A stretch of 35,174 nt of DNA from Erysipelotrichaceae bacterium. GTDB taxonomy: Bacteria > Bacillota_I > Bacilli_A > Erysipelotrichales > Coprobacillaceae. The position numbers and the translations under genes were made by a program. The notes under the pieces are model-generated. The model did not search any database. It was given only the letters and a program-made list of their open reading frames with translations, and was not told the DNA's origin. Where the stretch lies: positions 1 to 35,174 of the forward strand of contig JAETPY010000022.1 in NCBI GenBank assembly GCA_021770925.1. The letters run 5' to 3'. Positions 12,363 through 21,200 of this stretch are shown in pieces. The first letter of the stretch is position 1. Every line of letters starts with the position of its first letter.

Positions 12363-12437
12363 GAGCGCGCAATAGCGCTTGATTTTAAACATTAATAGGC
12401 ATTTTAATACTCTATCACAAGGATATTTTAAAGTCAA
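12363..12437 (-). promoter_or_regulatory. Candidate promoter and leader hairpin of rpoBC
   Basis: Minus-strand TTGACT (12437-12432) and TAGAGT (12414-12409) are 17 bp apart, about 90 bases before the rpoB GTG. The leader contains AGCGC and GCGCT arms (within 12380-12363) that can form a short GC hairpin. Together with the terminator upstream this suggests rpoBC is transcribed separately from the L10/L12 genes. Confidence 0.6.
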
Positions 12438-12477
12438 TAACTTTTTTGCCTTTTTTTAAAAAAAACTATTGACAAAT

Positions 12478-12513
12478 AAAAAGTATCGATTATTACTAAA
12501 CAATCAATACTTT
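12478..12513 (-). terminator. Terminator after the methyltransferase gene
   Basis: Minus-strand AAAGTATTGATT (12513-12502) pairs over 12 positions (one G-T) with AATCGATACTTT (12491-12480), followed by T residues. It lies 13 bases after the stop codon. T runs flank both sides. Confidence 0.75.
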
Positions 12514-12526
12514 TTTTAATTCAAAA

Positions 12527-13120
12527 TCAACAATTAACAGCTTTCAAAATATAATAACCCTTATCTTTTTTTACTACAACTACATTTTTAAAAACCATTT
12601 CTAAATTCTTTTTTGCTGACGGTGCACCTTGCTTCTTTTGAATAACAACCCAAATCTCACCATTAAGATTTAAATGTTCTTTTGCTTCAATCAAAATCTT
12701 CGTCACAACCTCTTTACCCGCTCTAATAGGTGGATTAGTTACAATTAAATCATATTTACCCTCAACATTATCATAAACGCTACTAAAAAAAACATTCGCT
12801 TCCAATTTATTAATACTCAAATTTTCTCTAGCAAGAGATAACGCCCGTTCATTTACATCAACCATATCAACCCGCAAAAACGGATAAGCACTTTTTAAAG
12901 TAATACCAAAAGTTCCATAACCACATCCAACATCTAATAGACTTCTTTTGTTTTCATCAATAGTTATTGCATTTAGCAACACTCTCGAACCATAATCAAT
13001 CATTTTTTTTGAAAAAACTCCGTTATCACTAACAAACACTAAATCTTTATCACGATAATGAAAAACAAATTGTTCAGGAGCACTTACTAAATCCTCATTA
13101 TTAGTATAGTAATGTTTCAT
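12527..13120 (-). CDS. Class I SAM-dependent RNA methyltransferase, RsmC/YbxB type
   Basis: The product is a probable 16S rRNA guanine-N2 methyltransferase of the RsmC family. It is 197 residues long from the ATG at 13120 (MKHYYTNNEDL), which follows GGAGG. The frame extends nine codons further, but those lie in the upstream terminator. The SAM-binding glycine motif LLDVGCGYGTFGI is at residues 61-73 and the NPP(I)RAGK catalytic motif at 129-135; N-x-P-P loops are typical for exocyclic amino groups of guanine. It lacks the N-terminal non-catalytic domain of E. coli RsmC, like the B. subtilis protein YbxB, which sits at this same place between rplL and rpoB. The exact rRNA target is inference. 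Confidence 0.88.
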   Translation of the reverse strand: MKHYYTNNEDLVSAPEQFVFHYRDKDLVFVSDNGVFSKKMIDYGSRVLLNAITIDENKRSLLDVGCGYGTFGITLKSAYPFLRVDMVDVNERALSLARENLSINKLEANVFFSSVYDNVEGKYDLIVTNPPIRAGKEVVTKILIEAKEHLNLNGEIWVVIQKKQGAPSAKKNLEMVFKNVVVVKKDKGYYILKAVNC

Positions 13121-13134
13121 GTTTCCTCCAAGAT

Positions 13135-13157
13135 AAAAAGAGCCCAAAAGGGCTCTT
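13135..13157 (-). terminator. Intrinsic terminator after rplL
   Basis: Minus-strand AAGAGCCC (13157-13150) pairs perfectly with GGGCTCTT (13145-13138) around TTTT, followed by five T. It is only 16 bases behind rplL and 15 bases before the methyltransferase start. It probably reduces rather than abolishes readthrough and gives the abundant L10/L12 messages a distinct end. Confidence 0.85.
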
Positions 13158-13172
13158 ATTAGTTAAATTAGA

Positions 13173-13544
13173 TTATTTAACTTCTACAGTTGCTCCAGCA
13201 GCTTCTAATTTTTCTTTAATTTCAGCTCCTTCAGCAGCAGGAATATTTTCTTTGATTACAGATGGTGCTTTATCAACTAAACCTTTTGCATCAACTAATC
13301 CTAATCCAGTAATTTCTCTTACAGCTTTGATTACAGCAACTTTAGTTCCTCCAGGAGCTGTTAATGTTACAGTAACATTAGCTGGTTCACCAGCTGCTTC
13401 TTCAGTACCAGCAGCAGCTACAGCTACAGGTGCAGCAGCAGTTACATCAAATTTTTCTTCAATTGCTTTTACTAAATCATTTAATTCTAAGATTGTAGCT
13501 TCTTCTAAATAAGCTAAGATATCTTCATGTGTTAATTTTGCCAT
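13173..13544 (-). CDS. rplL: 50S ribosomal protein L7/L12
   Basis: L7/L12 forms the flexible ribosomal stalk that recruits translational GTPases. The 123-residue protein shows the N-terminal dimerisation segment, an Ala/Gly-rich hinge around residues 35-55, and the C-terminal factor-binding domain with [20 protein letters not shown]. The ATG at 13544 is preceded by GGAGG. It is 30 bp after rplJ and followed by a terminator. Confidence 0.98.
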   Translation of the reverse strand: MAKLTHEDILAYLEEATILELNDLVKAIEEKFDVTAAAPVAVAAAGTEEAAGEPANVTVTLTAPGGTKVAVIKAVREITGLGLVDAKGLVDKAPSVIKENIPAAEGAEIKEKLEAAGATVEVK

Positions 13545-13574
13545 GTTTATTTTCCTCCAATTTTATTTAGCTGA

Positions 13575-14150
13575 TTATTCAGCTGTTTCTTCTTTAGTTT
13601 CTTCATTAGCTGCAGCTTCTACTGGTGCAGCTTCTTCTTTTGCTTCTGCAGTGCTTCCGTTTTCTTTAGCTTCTGCAACAGCTTTTACTACGCGTGCAAA
13701 TTTGCTAACTGGTGCTTGTAACATACCAAGCAACATAGAGTACATACCTTCACGGTTAGGTAATTTAGAAATTTCTTTAACTTCATCAACATCTAATAGT
13801 TTACCTTCAACCACTCCTGCTTTAATTACTAAAGCTTCATGATCTTTAGCGAATTTTGCAAGTACTCTTGCTGGTGCTACAGCATCACTGTTACCAAATG
13901 CAATTGCGTTTGGCCCTGTTAATTGTGCATTAAGTCCTTCATACCCAGTTAATTCAGTTGCTCTACGAACTAATGAGTTTTTATAAACCTTAAATTCGAC
14001 ATCTTCAGCACGTAAATTTCTACGTAATTCTGTAACTTCTGCCACAGACAATCCACGGTATTCAACCACTACTGTAGATTGAGCTTCCTTTAACTTAGCA
14101 GCGATTTCTTCAACTAACGCGCTTTTTGCTTTGATTGCTTCTACTGACAT
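13575..14150 (-). CDS. rplJ: 50S ribosomal protein L10
   Basis: L10 anchors L7/L12 dimers to 23S rRNA. I choose the ATG at 14150 ([15 protein letters not shown]), seven bases after AGGAGG, rather than the in-frame GTG two codons upstream, which overlaps the spacer. The 191-residue protein contains the conserved [21 protein letters not shown] stretch (in part) and the KNSLVRRA motif. Its tail is unusually Glu- and Ala-rich ([10 protein letters not shown]). Synthesis is expected to be autoregulated by the L10 leader upstream. Confidence 0.97.
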   Translation of the reverse strand: MSVEAIKAKSALVEEIAAKLKEAQSTVVVEYRGLSVAEVTELRRNLRAEDVEFKVYKNSLVRRATELTGYEGLNAQLTGPNAIAFGNSDAVAPARVLAKFAKDHEALVIKAGVVEGKLLDVDEVKEISKLPNREGMYSMLLGMLQAPVSKFARVVKAVAEAKENGSTAEAKEEAAPVEAAANEETKEETAE

Positions 14151-14201
14151 TGTCACACCTCCTGTAATTTTTTATATATGCAACAATATACTCAAACTAA
14201 A

Positions 14202-14292
14202 ACTCTCGTAAAACGAGAGTCAAAGTTAATATATATAATATATTTCTTTAACACCTCGGTAACAAATTAAGGTTTCCCAGTTACTGTCTTGG
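14202..14292 (-). promoter_or_regulatory. L10 leader: autoregulatory element with attenuator-like hairpin
   Basis: The space between rplA and rplJ carries the hallmark L10-leader sequence on the minus strand. CCCAAGACAGTAACTGGG starts at 14292, and GTTACCGAGGTGTTAAAG ends at 14245. In other Firmicutes this mRNA structure binds the L10(L12)4 complex. It is followed by a perfect 7-bp hairpin (ACTCTCG at 14220-14214, CGAGAGT at 14208-14202) and a short T stretch, which could act as an attenuator. The identification rests on resemblance to the known Firmicute leader. Confidence 0.85.
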
Positions 14293-14321
14293 GTATATTG
14301 ATTGCGATTAATTAATTGCTG

Positions 14322-15008
14322 CTACTTAGCAGCTGATATTTTAATACTAGGTCCCATCGTAGATGAGATAACAATATTTTTCATATAAATACCTTTTGAA
14401 GTAGAAGGTTTGATTTTAATTAATAAATCATAGATAGCAGTAAAATTCTCTACTAACTTTTCATTATCAAATGATACACGTCCAATAGTTAATTGAACAT
14501 TTCCTTCTTTATCAGTACGGTAAGTTACTTTACCTGCTTTAGTTTCTTTAACAGCTTTAGCAACATCCATAGTCACTGTTCCTGTTTTAGGGTTAGGCAT
14601 TAAACCTTTAGGCCCAAGAATACGACCTAACTTACCTAATTCAGCCATCATATCAGGAGTAGCGATCATAACTTCAAAATCCAGCCATCCTTTTTTGATG
14701 TCTTCTAAAATTTCTTTACCACCAACAACATCTGCTCCAGCATCCTTAGCTTCTTGTGCTTTAGCTCCTTCAGTAACAACTAAAACTTTTTTAGTTTTTC
14801 CTGTTCCGTTTGGTAATACTAATGCTCCACGTAATTGTTGATCTGCTTGACGAGGATCTACCCCTAATCTAAATGCAACATCTACAGCAGCATCAAATTT
14901 AACTTTACTTGTTTCTTTTACTAATGCAACTGCTTCTTCGATTGAATAAGCTTTACCTTTTTCAATTAACTTAGCAGCTTCTTGATATCTTTTACTTTTC
15001 TTTGCCAT
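14322..15008 (-). CDS. rplA: 50S ribosomal protein L1
   Basis: L1 forms the mobile L1 stalk that handles deacylated tRNA at the E site, and also represses its own operon by binding the mRNA leader. The 228-residue protein has the usual length. It shows [21 protein letters not shown] near the N terminus, [19 protein letters not shown] in the middle, and the family-typical [14 protein letters not shown]-like end (here [14 protein letters not shown]). The ATG at 15008 follows GGAGG. It is 67 bp after rplK on the same transcript. Confidence 0.98.
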   Translation of the reverse strand: MAKKSKRYQEAAKLIEKGKAYSIEEAVALVKETSKVKFDAAVDVAFRLGVDPRQADQQLRGALVLPNGTGKTKKVLVVTEGAKAQEAKDAGADVVGGKEILEDIKKGWLDFEVMIATPDMMAELGKLGRILGPKGLMPNPKTGTVTMDVAKAVKETKAGKVTYRTDKEGNVQLTIGRVSFDNEKLVENFTAIYDLLIKIKPSTSKGIYMKNIVISSTMGPSIKISAAK

Positions 15009-15075
15009 TACTTTTCCTCCTTAGTGGTCTAACGGATTATCCTTCCACAAATGACGATAATTTTCTAATTTCTTA

Positions 15076-15489
15076 CTATGCCTCAACTTCAATACCCATG
15101 TTACGAGCAGTACCAGCAATAATTTTCATTGCTGATTCTAAATCATTAGCATTTAAGTCTGGCATTTTGTATTCAGCGATTTCTTTTAACTTATCAGCTG
15201 ACAACTTAGCAACAGTAGTAGTTCCAGCTTTACTTGAACCTTTTTTGATTCCGCAAGCTTTTTTAATCATTTCAGCTGCTGGCGCAGTCTTCAATACAAA
15301 ACTAAAATCTTTATCTTCATAAACAGTTAATACAACTGGCACAGTTTCACCCATGCGATCTTTAGTTTGATCATTGAATGCTGTACAGAATTTAGGCATT
15401 TGGATACCTGCTCCAGCTAATGCTGGACCTGGTTTAGCTCCCCCAGCAGGGAATTGAATCTTCATAACTCTTACAACTTTTTTACTCAC
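15076..15489 (-). CDS. rplK: 50S ribosomal protein L11
   Basis: L11 binds the GTPase-associated region of 23S rRNA with L10. The 137-residue protein shows the proline-rich loop FPAGGAKPGPALAGAGI and the KTAPA segment. The start is GTG at 15489, nine bases after AGGAGG. An ATG two bases after the AGGAGG opens a four-codon out-of-frame peptide (ATG TCA CGT GAG TAA) that overlaps the true start; its spacing is poor. rplK heads the rplK-rplA transcript, with a promoter at 15582-15609 and an L1 operator in the leader. Confidence 0.96.
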   Translation of the reverse strand: MSKKVVRVMKIQFPAGGAKPGPALAGAGIQMPKFCTAFNDQTKDRMGETVPVVLTVYEDKDFSFVLKTAPAAEMIKKACGIKKGSSKAGTTTVAKLSADKLKEIAEYKMPDLNANDLESAMKIIAGTARNMGIEVEA

Positions 15490-15524
15490 GTGACATAACC
15501 TCCTATATAAAATTTGTCCGTGCT

Positions 15525-15551
15525 GTGGTCAAATGGACATTGTCCTTCCAC
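15525..15551 (-). promoter_or_regulatory. L1-binding operator in the rplK leader
   Basis: On the minus strand the leader has GTGGAAGGAC followed by AATGTCC and ending in ATTTGACCAC. The outer GTGG/CCAC and inner GGAC/GTCC pair to give the asymmetric stem typical of the L1 target in Firmicute rplK leaders, which mimics the L1 site on 23S rRNA. It lies 36 bases before the rplK start. Repression of rplKA by L1 is established for the family; here it is inferred from the sequence. Confidence 0.8.
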
Positions 15552-15581
15552 GCATAGTAACACATATCGCGTCACTTACGA

Positions 15582-15609
15582 ATTATACATTAATATTTGA
15601 TAAATGCAA
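15582..15609 (-). promoter_or_regulatory. Candidate promoter of rplK-rplA
   Basis: A consensus -10 TATAAT (15587-15582) is preceded at 16 bp by TTGCAT (15609-15604), which only partly matches a -35 box. The start would lie near 15575, so the L1 operator begins about 25 bases into the RNA. Confidence 0.6.
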
Positions 15610-15729
15610 TACTTTTTTTAATTTTATTTCATGTTTGAGTATCTATTTACCGATAATTTATATAAAAAAAATAAGCATTATGAAAAAGTGCATTAACGAA
15701 ACACATTTCTTAAAATTTTTAAGACCCTC

Positions 15730-15891
15730 TCATTTTTTATCCTGGCACTTTGCAGTAACTTTAAATTCCAACACATGCTTTTCCGTCGCATTGTTTGTAT
15801 ACGGAACTTTAAAGTCCTCCATAAATCTTAGATGGCCGTCTTTATATTTAAGCATTCACCTGAACATTTTTACATATTCTGCCTCATAATT
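15730..15891 (-). pseudogene. IS66-family transposase, C-terminal remnant
   Basis: This minus-strand frame reads NYEAEYVKMFR, one in-frame TGA, then MLKYKDGHLRFMEDF, KVPYTNNATEKHVLEFK and VTAKCQDKK before a stop. The pattern HLRFM-DF-VP-TNN-xE is the end of the IS66-type DDE transposase catalytic domain, where an intact copy usually reads FTNNQAERD. Here the catalytic Glu context survives as ATEK, but the frame has an internal stop and no start. It is a decayed insertion sequence upstream of rplK. Identification is from memory of the family motif. Confidence 0.65.
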
Positions 15892-16058
15892 TGACGCTTA
15901 CTATATTAGAGTATCCAGTAAATTTAGCAATTTGAATGATATTTTCTGAGATAGTGAAAGAATAGCCTGTTATATAAACAATACTGATTAGTCAAAACAG
16001 CAAAAAAAGCCAGTTAAAATAATTTGATAAACCCAAGTTAATATAAAGCGCTAAACAA

Positions 16059-16200
16059 CAATCGACATAACGTTCTTAATATTTCTCCTATATCATTTTT
16101 TGTTGATCATAATACTTTGGAGTGAAGACAATATACTAATGATTTGTTTTTTGAGCCATATTTATTACCTTTATCACTCCACCTACATAGCTGGTAGTTT
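16059..16200 (-). pseudogene. IS200-type TnpA transposase, N-terminal remnant
   Basis: A minus-strand ATG at 16159 after an AAGG site begins MAQKTNH, then hits a stop. YIVFTPKYY follows in that frame, and DIGEILRTLCRL in a neighbouring frame. These match the start of IS200/IS605 TnpA proteins (MAQK...; YHIVFTPKYRR; DIG.ILR.LC), with a deletion and frameshifts. The catalytic Tyr part is missing. Just upstream, at about 16182-16200, is a short CTAC/GTAG hairpin with a flanking A/T run that resembles a subterminal hairpin of these elements. Confidence 0.6.
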
Positions 16201-16242
16201 TTTATTTCGCGTACTTCGTATCCTCAACTGCCTAAAGTACAT

Positions 16243-16264
16243 ATATTCATACAAGTATGAATAT
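16243..16264. repeat. Perfect 10-bp inverted repeat
   Basis: ATATTCATAC (16243-16252) is mirrored by GTATGAATAT (16255-16264) with only two bases between. The tight spacing favours a protein-binding dyad over an RNA hairpin, but it is 84 bp behind the esterase stop and no gene starts nearby. Its role is unknown. Confidence 0.55.
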
Positions 16265-16270
16265 TAAATA

Positions 16271-16314
16271 AAAAATATCTGTAGATATTATTTATTAATA
16301 TCACAGATATTTTT
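16271..16314 (-). terminator. Terminator of the esterase gene
   Basis: AAAAATATCTGT (16271-16282) pairs perfectly with ACAGATATTTTT (16303-16314), and further ATATT/AATAT pairing lies inside the loop. A T run follows on the minus strand, 34 bases after the esterase stop. It could work in both directions. Confidence 0.75.
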
Positions 16315-16347
16315 AGTTTTCAAAAATTTGATAATCTTTTTAATAAA

Positions 16348-17835
16348 TTAAAATTCTTTTCTTCTGCTTACATAAATACCTGAAGCAGCTAACATCATTA
16401 AAGCAGCTAATGACACATAGTATGTTGAATCTCCAGTTTTAACCCCTTCAACAGCTGTTGAACTGTTTAAAGTAGCATCTGATGGTTCATTACTATCTGG
16501 ATCTGTAATACTTTCTTCTGCTTTTGTCTGTTTTGCTAACCATTGCCAAGCATTTACTCCGTTTTCATCATAACACTCGTTGTTATCAAAGTATACCCAT
16601 GACCAATGTCCGTCATATACATATGGTGTTCCATCTGCATTTGTAAATCTTCCTGTTGTATCATGTACATCTTCAAATACTGATACATGTACATTTGCTG
16701 CTCTTGCTTCTAGCAGTCTTGTTACCGTTGCTTTTGTACATAATTCTGGATTTACTGTCTGGTCTGTTTTTGCATATGTAAACCAGATTGGCATATCTTT
16801 TATTGCTTCAATTTGTTCATCACTAATATATTGATCCTGGAATGCTTCGCAGATTGGATATGCTGCCGCAAAATAATCTGGGTGTTTCAAAATCATTTCC
16901 ATTGTCATATAACCACCGTTTGAACATCCCCCTATAATTATGCGATTCGGATCAATGTCATCATTTGCTTTAACATAAGTATCAATTAGTTCAAATAAAC
17001 TTTCTGCATAGCATGATCCTTTGTCTCCATTTTGATATGCTCCTGTTCCATCATCCATCCACATTGTTGGTGATTGTGGTGCTAAAATATATACTCCTTC
17101 AAATAAGTTTTGGAATTCATTCCCTGCTAATGCTGTTACCTCATTTGCAAGCAAATCAATTGTTGGATCCGTTCCTCCTTCTCCTGCTCCATGTAACCAG
17201 ATCACTAAGGCATTTTTCTGATTATCTTCAGCTGGTACATAGTCTGCATATGAATATACAGTTCCGTCTGTAGCCGTATATGTTTTAGTTGTATCAAAAC
17301 CATCTAATTGTTCGCAGATTCTTTCTGCTGGATCTGATACATTTATATCGGCTTTGATTGCTAAGGCATTAATCACTTCCTGACCTGCTGTTAATGTTGT
17401 ACCTTCTATCAATGATACATTTAATTTATATGTATTGCACCATACATTTCTTCCACTAATAAAATCGTAGAAGAACGGTGATCCTTCACTTGGTGAAACA
17501 TACATTTCAATTGTAATATAATTTGAACTGCTTTCAATCTTATTTCCTTCAGCATCAGATGTATAAGCAGCTGTTACTGTTCTTGCTGCCGGCCGATTTG
17601 TATAAGATTGTTTTTCTTCTACTACACTGAATTTTTCTTTACTTACTGAGTCGCTGTTAATTGTTTTATCCAAAACAATTACAGTTTTTGTTACTGCTGG
17701 TCCCCAGTCATCTCCAACAATATATGCCTTTTGTGTTCCACTTGCCGTTTGATTGTCTAAGGCCATTATTGGTATCTTACATATCCCAACAATCATCAAA
17801 GTACACAATAAGCAACTAAATAGTCTTTTTATCAT
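16348..17835 (-). CDS. Secreted alpha/beta-hydrolase esterase with Ig-like N-terminal domain and surface-anchor tail
   Basis: This is a probable extracellular carbohydrate or peptide esterase. Of its 495 residues, 1-25 form a signal peptide ending near IPIMA. Residues 35-170 look like the Ig-like domain that precedes the catalytic domain in EstA-type esterases. The hydrolase domain follows, with LVIWLHGAGEGG as oxyanion strand, nucleophile Ser305 in GGCSNGGY, a probable acid Asp in TYAKTDQTVNP and a probable His in YDGHWSW. The C terminus has VKTGD at 465-469, a hydrophobic span and SRRKEF, like a variant sortase signal. It lies downstream of the GH3 gene on the same strand, with its own promoter. 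A shared operator suggests it is co-induced with GH3 and might deacylate the same glycan. The substrate is not deducible. Confidence 0.85.
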   Translation of the reverse strand: MIKRLFSCLLCTLMIVGICKIPIMALDNQTASGTQKAYIVGDDWGPAVTKTVIVLDKTINSDSVSKEKFSVVEEKQSYTNRPAARTVTAAYTSDAEGNKIESSSNYITIEMYVSPSEGSPFFYDFISGRNVWCNTYKLNVSLIEGTTLTAGQEVINALAIKADINVSDPAERICEQLDGFDTTKTYTATDGTVYSYADYVPAEDNQKNALVIWLHGAGEGGTDPTIDLLANEVTALAGNEFQNLFEGVYILAPQSPTMWMDDGTGAYQNGDKGSCYAESLFELIDTYVKANDDIDPNRIIIGGCSNGGYMTMEMILKHPDYFAAAYPICEAFQDQYISDEQIEAIKDMPIWFTYAKTDQTVNPELCTKATVTRLLEARAANVHVSVFEDVHDTTGRFTNADGTPYVYDGHWSWVYFDNNECYDENGVNAWQWLAKQTKAEESITDPDSNEPSDATLNSSTAVEGVKTGDSTYYVSLAALMMLAASGIYVSRRKEF

Positions 17836-17855
17836 ACTTACTCCCCTTTCTTTTT

Positions 17856-17920
17856 ATTATATATTAACATAAATTTTTTTACAAAAATGCTATTTTTTCA
17901 TCAAAAAAAAGTCATTTTAT
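17856..17920 (-). promoter_or_regulatory. Esterase promoter with two AraC-type half-sites
   Basis: On the minus strand TAAAATGAC (17919-17911) and GAAAAAATAGC (17899-17889) are direct repeats offset by 22 bp, separated by a T run. A TATAAT (17861-17856) or TAATAT (17866-17861) -10 lies closer to the gene. The layout and most bases match the element before the GH3 gene at 22131-22161. The rest of the 17920-18120 space shows no gene. Confidence 0.6.
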
Positions 17921-18121
17921 CATCACATTTTAATATTTTTTAAATTAATTATTCACTTTTATTATATAACTATATTTATGCATTGAATATTCTTTAAAGA
18001 CATTAAATTATTTCTTAATTCTGTTTTATAAATTTCATTAATTTTTAAGTTTAAAACAATTTTCCTTTTCAAATATTAAATTATTTAATACTAGCTAATA
18101 ATGACCTCTAATTATAAATAT

Positions 18122-18159
18122 AAAAACCCATAGATAATGAAAATCATTTCTATGAGTTT
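18122..18159 (-). terminator. Terminator of the GH3 gene
   Basis: Minus-strand AAACTCATAGA (18159-18149) pairs with TCTATGGGTTT (18134-18124; one G-T), followed by T residues. It is 48 bases after the GH3 stop and is nearly duplicated behind the GH3 stub at 23017-23057. Confidence 0.85.
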
Positions 18160-18206
18160 TTTAGGGATCTGTTTAAATTTTCAGGGAAAATATTTTTATT
18201 CTGTTT

Positions 18207-21200
18207 TTAATTTTCCTTTTTCCTTAATAAAGTTACTCCTGCCAAGCTCAACAATGCAACTGTTCCAAACATTCCAATTAAATTGTTGTCTCCAGTTTTT
18301 ATGCTTGTAATTGTATCTCTCTTGCTTACTGCTTTATCTATTGTTGTGGAACTATTATCTACTGCTGGTTTATTTACTGTCTCACCTGCACTGCCTGCTA
18401 CTAGTCCTTCTACTGCTTTTGCCAATAAACTTTGTGCATTATCTACTTCTTCTTGTGTTGCATTTTCATTGTTCATCACCATTTCTGCTGTTGCTAATGC
18501 TTCACTTACAGCATTCCATGTTTCTGCTGTGTAATTAGCTGCTACTAATCCTTTTGCTTGATTAATTAGATCTGCTAGTAAATTTTTATTTGGTACTAAT
18601 CTTAAGTCTAAATATGCTCTTACTAGCGCTTCATACGCATTATCCACTTCTTCTTGCATTGCATTTTCATCTGCTAATACTACTTTTCCAATCTCTAACG
18701 CTTCTGCAAACGCACTCCATGTTACACTTATATATAAATCTGCTTTTGTATCTTTTACATTATTTACAAATGAACGTAATGTCGCTTTATCTCCTTTGAT
18801 GAAGTCTAACATTTGGATTGCTGTTGCTAATCTATCAAATGCTGCATCTACTTGTTCTTGATCTGCAGCTGCATCATCTAATACTGCTAGAGCATCCGTT
18901 AAGGCTGCTTTAAATTCTTCAGCTACTGCTGGTACTAAGTTATTTAATTGTTCTTCTGTTACGTTGTTTGCAACATCTACCGCAATTTCTAATGCTGTTT
19001 TATTTACTAATGTTACCTCTGATTTTGTTGCACTCATATAATCAATCATCGACATATTTATAGCCCATGGTTCAAGGGTAACATTATCTGATCCATAAAA
19101 AGCTTCCATGGCAATTGAGTTTATGATAACTTTTAAATTGTTAATTGCTGATTTTTGAACATCACCTAAACAAATTGTATTGTCATCTAAATAAGTACCA
19201 CGATAAATAATTTGTTTACCATCATCACTTACAGATGCAATTGCTGTAGTAACTGGATCAGTAAAATATCCAGTCCCACCCCAAATATTAGATACATATC
19301 TACTATAAATCACTTCACCATTAACAAGAACATTACCATTATCATCAACAGCTGCTACATAATCATCACCTAATTGTGCAACAACTGTATCTTGACCAGC
19401 ACCATCAACAATAAATTCTCCCCAGGCTGCTTCTTGATATGCAAACATCATATTTAAATTTTCTTTTAAACTGATTTGTCCATTTTCATCAAACTCTGGA
19501 ACTATTGTAATTGCACCACCAACAATATTTTGTACTCTTGAAGGTCCACCAGGCATAATCATATCATTACCTGCATGCATTGAAATTCTTGGAGTTGATA
19601 ATCCACCATTCCAATCTGTCATTACCATACCTTCAAAATCCCATTCTCCACGAAGAACATTAGTACATAAATCATAATTATCTGCAGCTGGTACACCATT
19701 AATTAAATTGTATGATGTCATTATTGTCATTGGACGAGATGTCTTAACTGCAATTTCAAAACCTTTTAAATAAATTTCTCGCATAGTACGTTCACTTGCT
19801 ACTGAATTTGAACTATTACGACTTGCTTCCTGATTATTTAATGCAAAATGTTTTAAACATGCTCCGATACCAGGTGTTTCTTGTACCCCTCTTGTTTCAG
19901 CACCTGCCATCATACCAGAAACTAATGGATCTTCAGAATAGTATTCAAAGTTACGTCCACAAAGTGGATCTCTATGAATATTTAAACTTGGTCCAAGAAC
20001 TACAGTAATACCCATTTCTTTTAATTCTTTTGCAAAAGCACGTCCGACTTCTTCAAGTAATTCAGTATTCCATGTTTGACCACGTAATACTGATACTGGC
20101 CATGCTGTACAATACTGATAATAAGTTTCTATTTCACCAGTAGTTACGTCTGTTGCTTCATATTCTTGTTTAACTCTAATACCACCTGGTCCATCTGCTA
20201 CAACTATCGATGGAATGCCATGTGTATCAAAATATTTAACCGTTGTTTCTCCTGCAGCCCCAGGAATCGTATCTGAACTAGAACCAACAACAGGTGTATT
20301 TTCATTAGCAACACCCCAACCAGATCCACAGTTTAAAGTTGCTAATTCTTCAAGACTCATTTTTGCTACAAATTCTTCTATTGTAACATCACCATTATAT
20401 ACATCTAGTAATGTTGCATCAGATTTATCACCAATTTGTACAACTTTTTCATAAGGTTGAGTTGCTGTATATTTTGAATCACTAGTATATGTATATACAG
20501 TTTCATCATTATATTCAGAAATATTTTCCACACATTCAATATTATCTGCATTAATTAATATTTTTTTAACATTTGCAATTTCTTCCGCTTCATCAGCATA
20601 ATTATATGGAGTAGTATTCCCTTTAGATATCTCACTTAATCCATATTGATAAGGATCTCCTAATTGATTACTTAATTGTTCTGTTTTAGCAGCTTTATCC
20701 AAATTAATTACTCCTGCTACTTTAGTATTTCTTGAAGAATTACCAACCCGAATTACATAATCACCAGCATCCAATACATATGCCGCCTGATCTGTGTTAT
20801 AGTATGCCATGTCTTCTGTTTCATAAGTAATTGTCAAGGTTTGTGATTCACCAGGACCAAGAACATCTGTTTTAGCAAATCCAGCTAACTCTTGATATGC
20901 TTTTTCTGCATCATCACTATCTGGTGCTGAATAATATACTTCAACTACTTCTTTTCCTGAATATGTATCACCCACATTTGTAACCGTTGCTTCTACAGTA
21001 ACTTTATCTTCGTTTGCTTCAACACCATCAACTTCGATATTAAAATCTGTATATGACATTCCATATCCAAATTCATACGCTGGTGTAATGTTAAATGTGT
21101 CGAAATAACGATATCCTGCATAAATCCCTTCATCATATAATTCAAGATTTTCTTCACTATCATTTCCACCAAATGTTTCACTTGCAGGATAATCACTATA

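Noticed and set aside
12470-12496. Plus-strand TTGACA ... TATTAC promoter-like pair
   Set aside because: It points antisense into the methyltransferase gene and overlaps a terminator hairpin; probably a chance match in AT-rich DNA.
15533-15889. Plus-strand 118-codon frame upstream of rplK
   Set aside because: It overlaps the rplK promoter and L1 operator and runs antisense to the IS66-like remnant, whose minus-strand translation matches a known family; it has no ribosome binding site.
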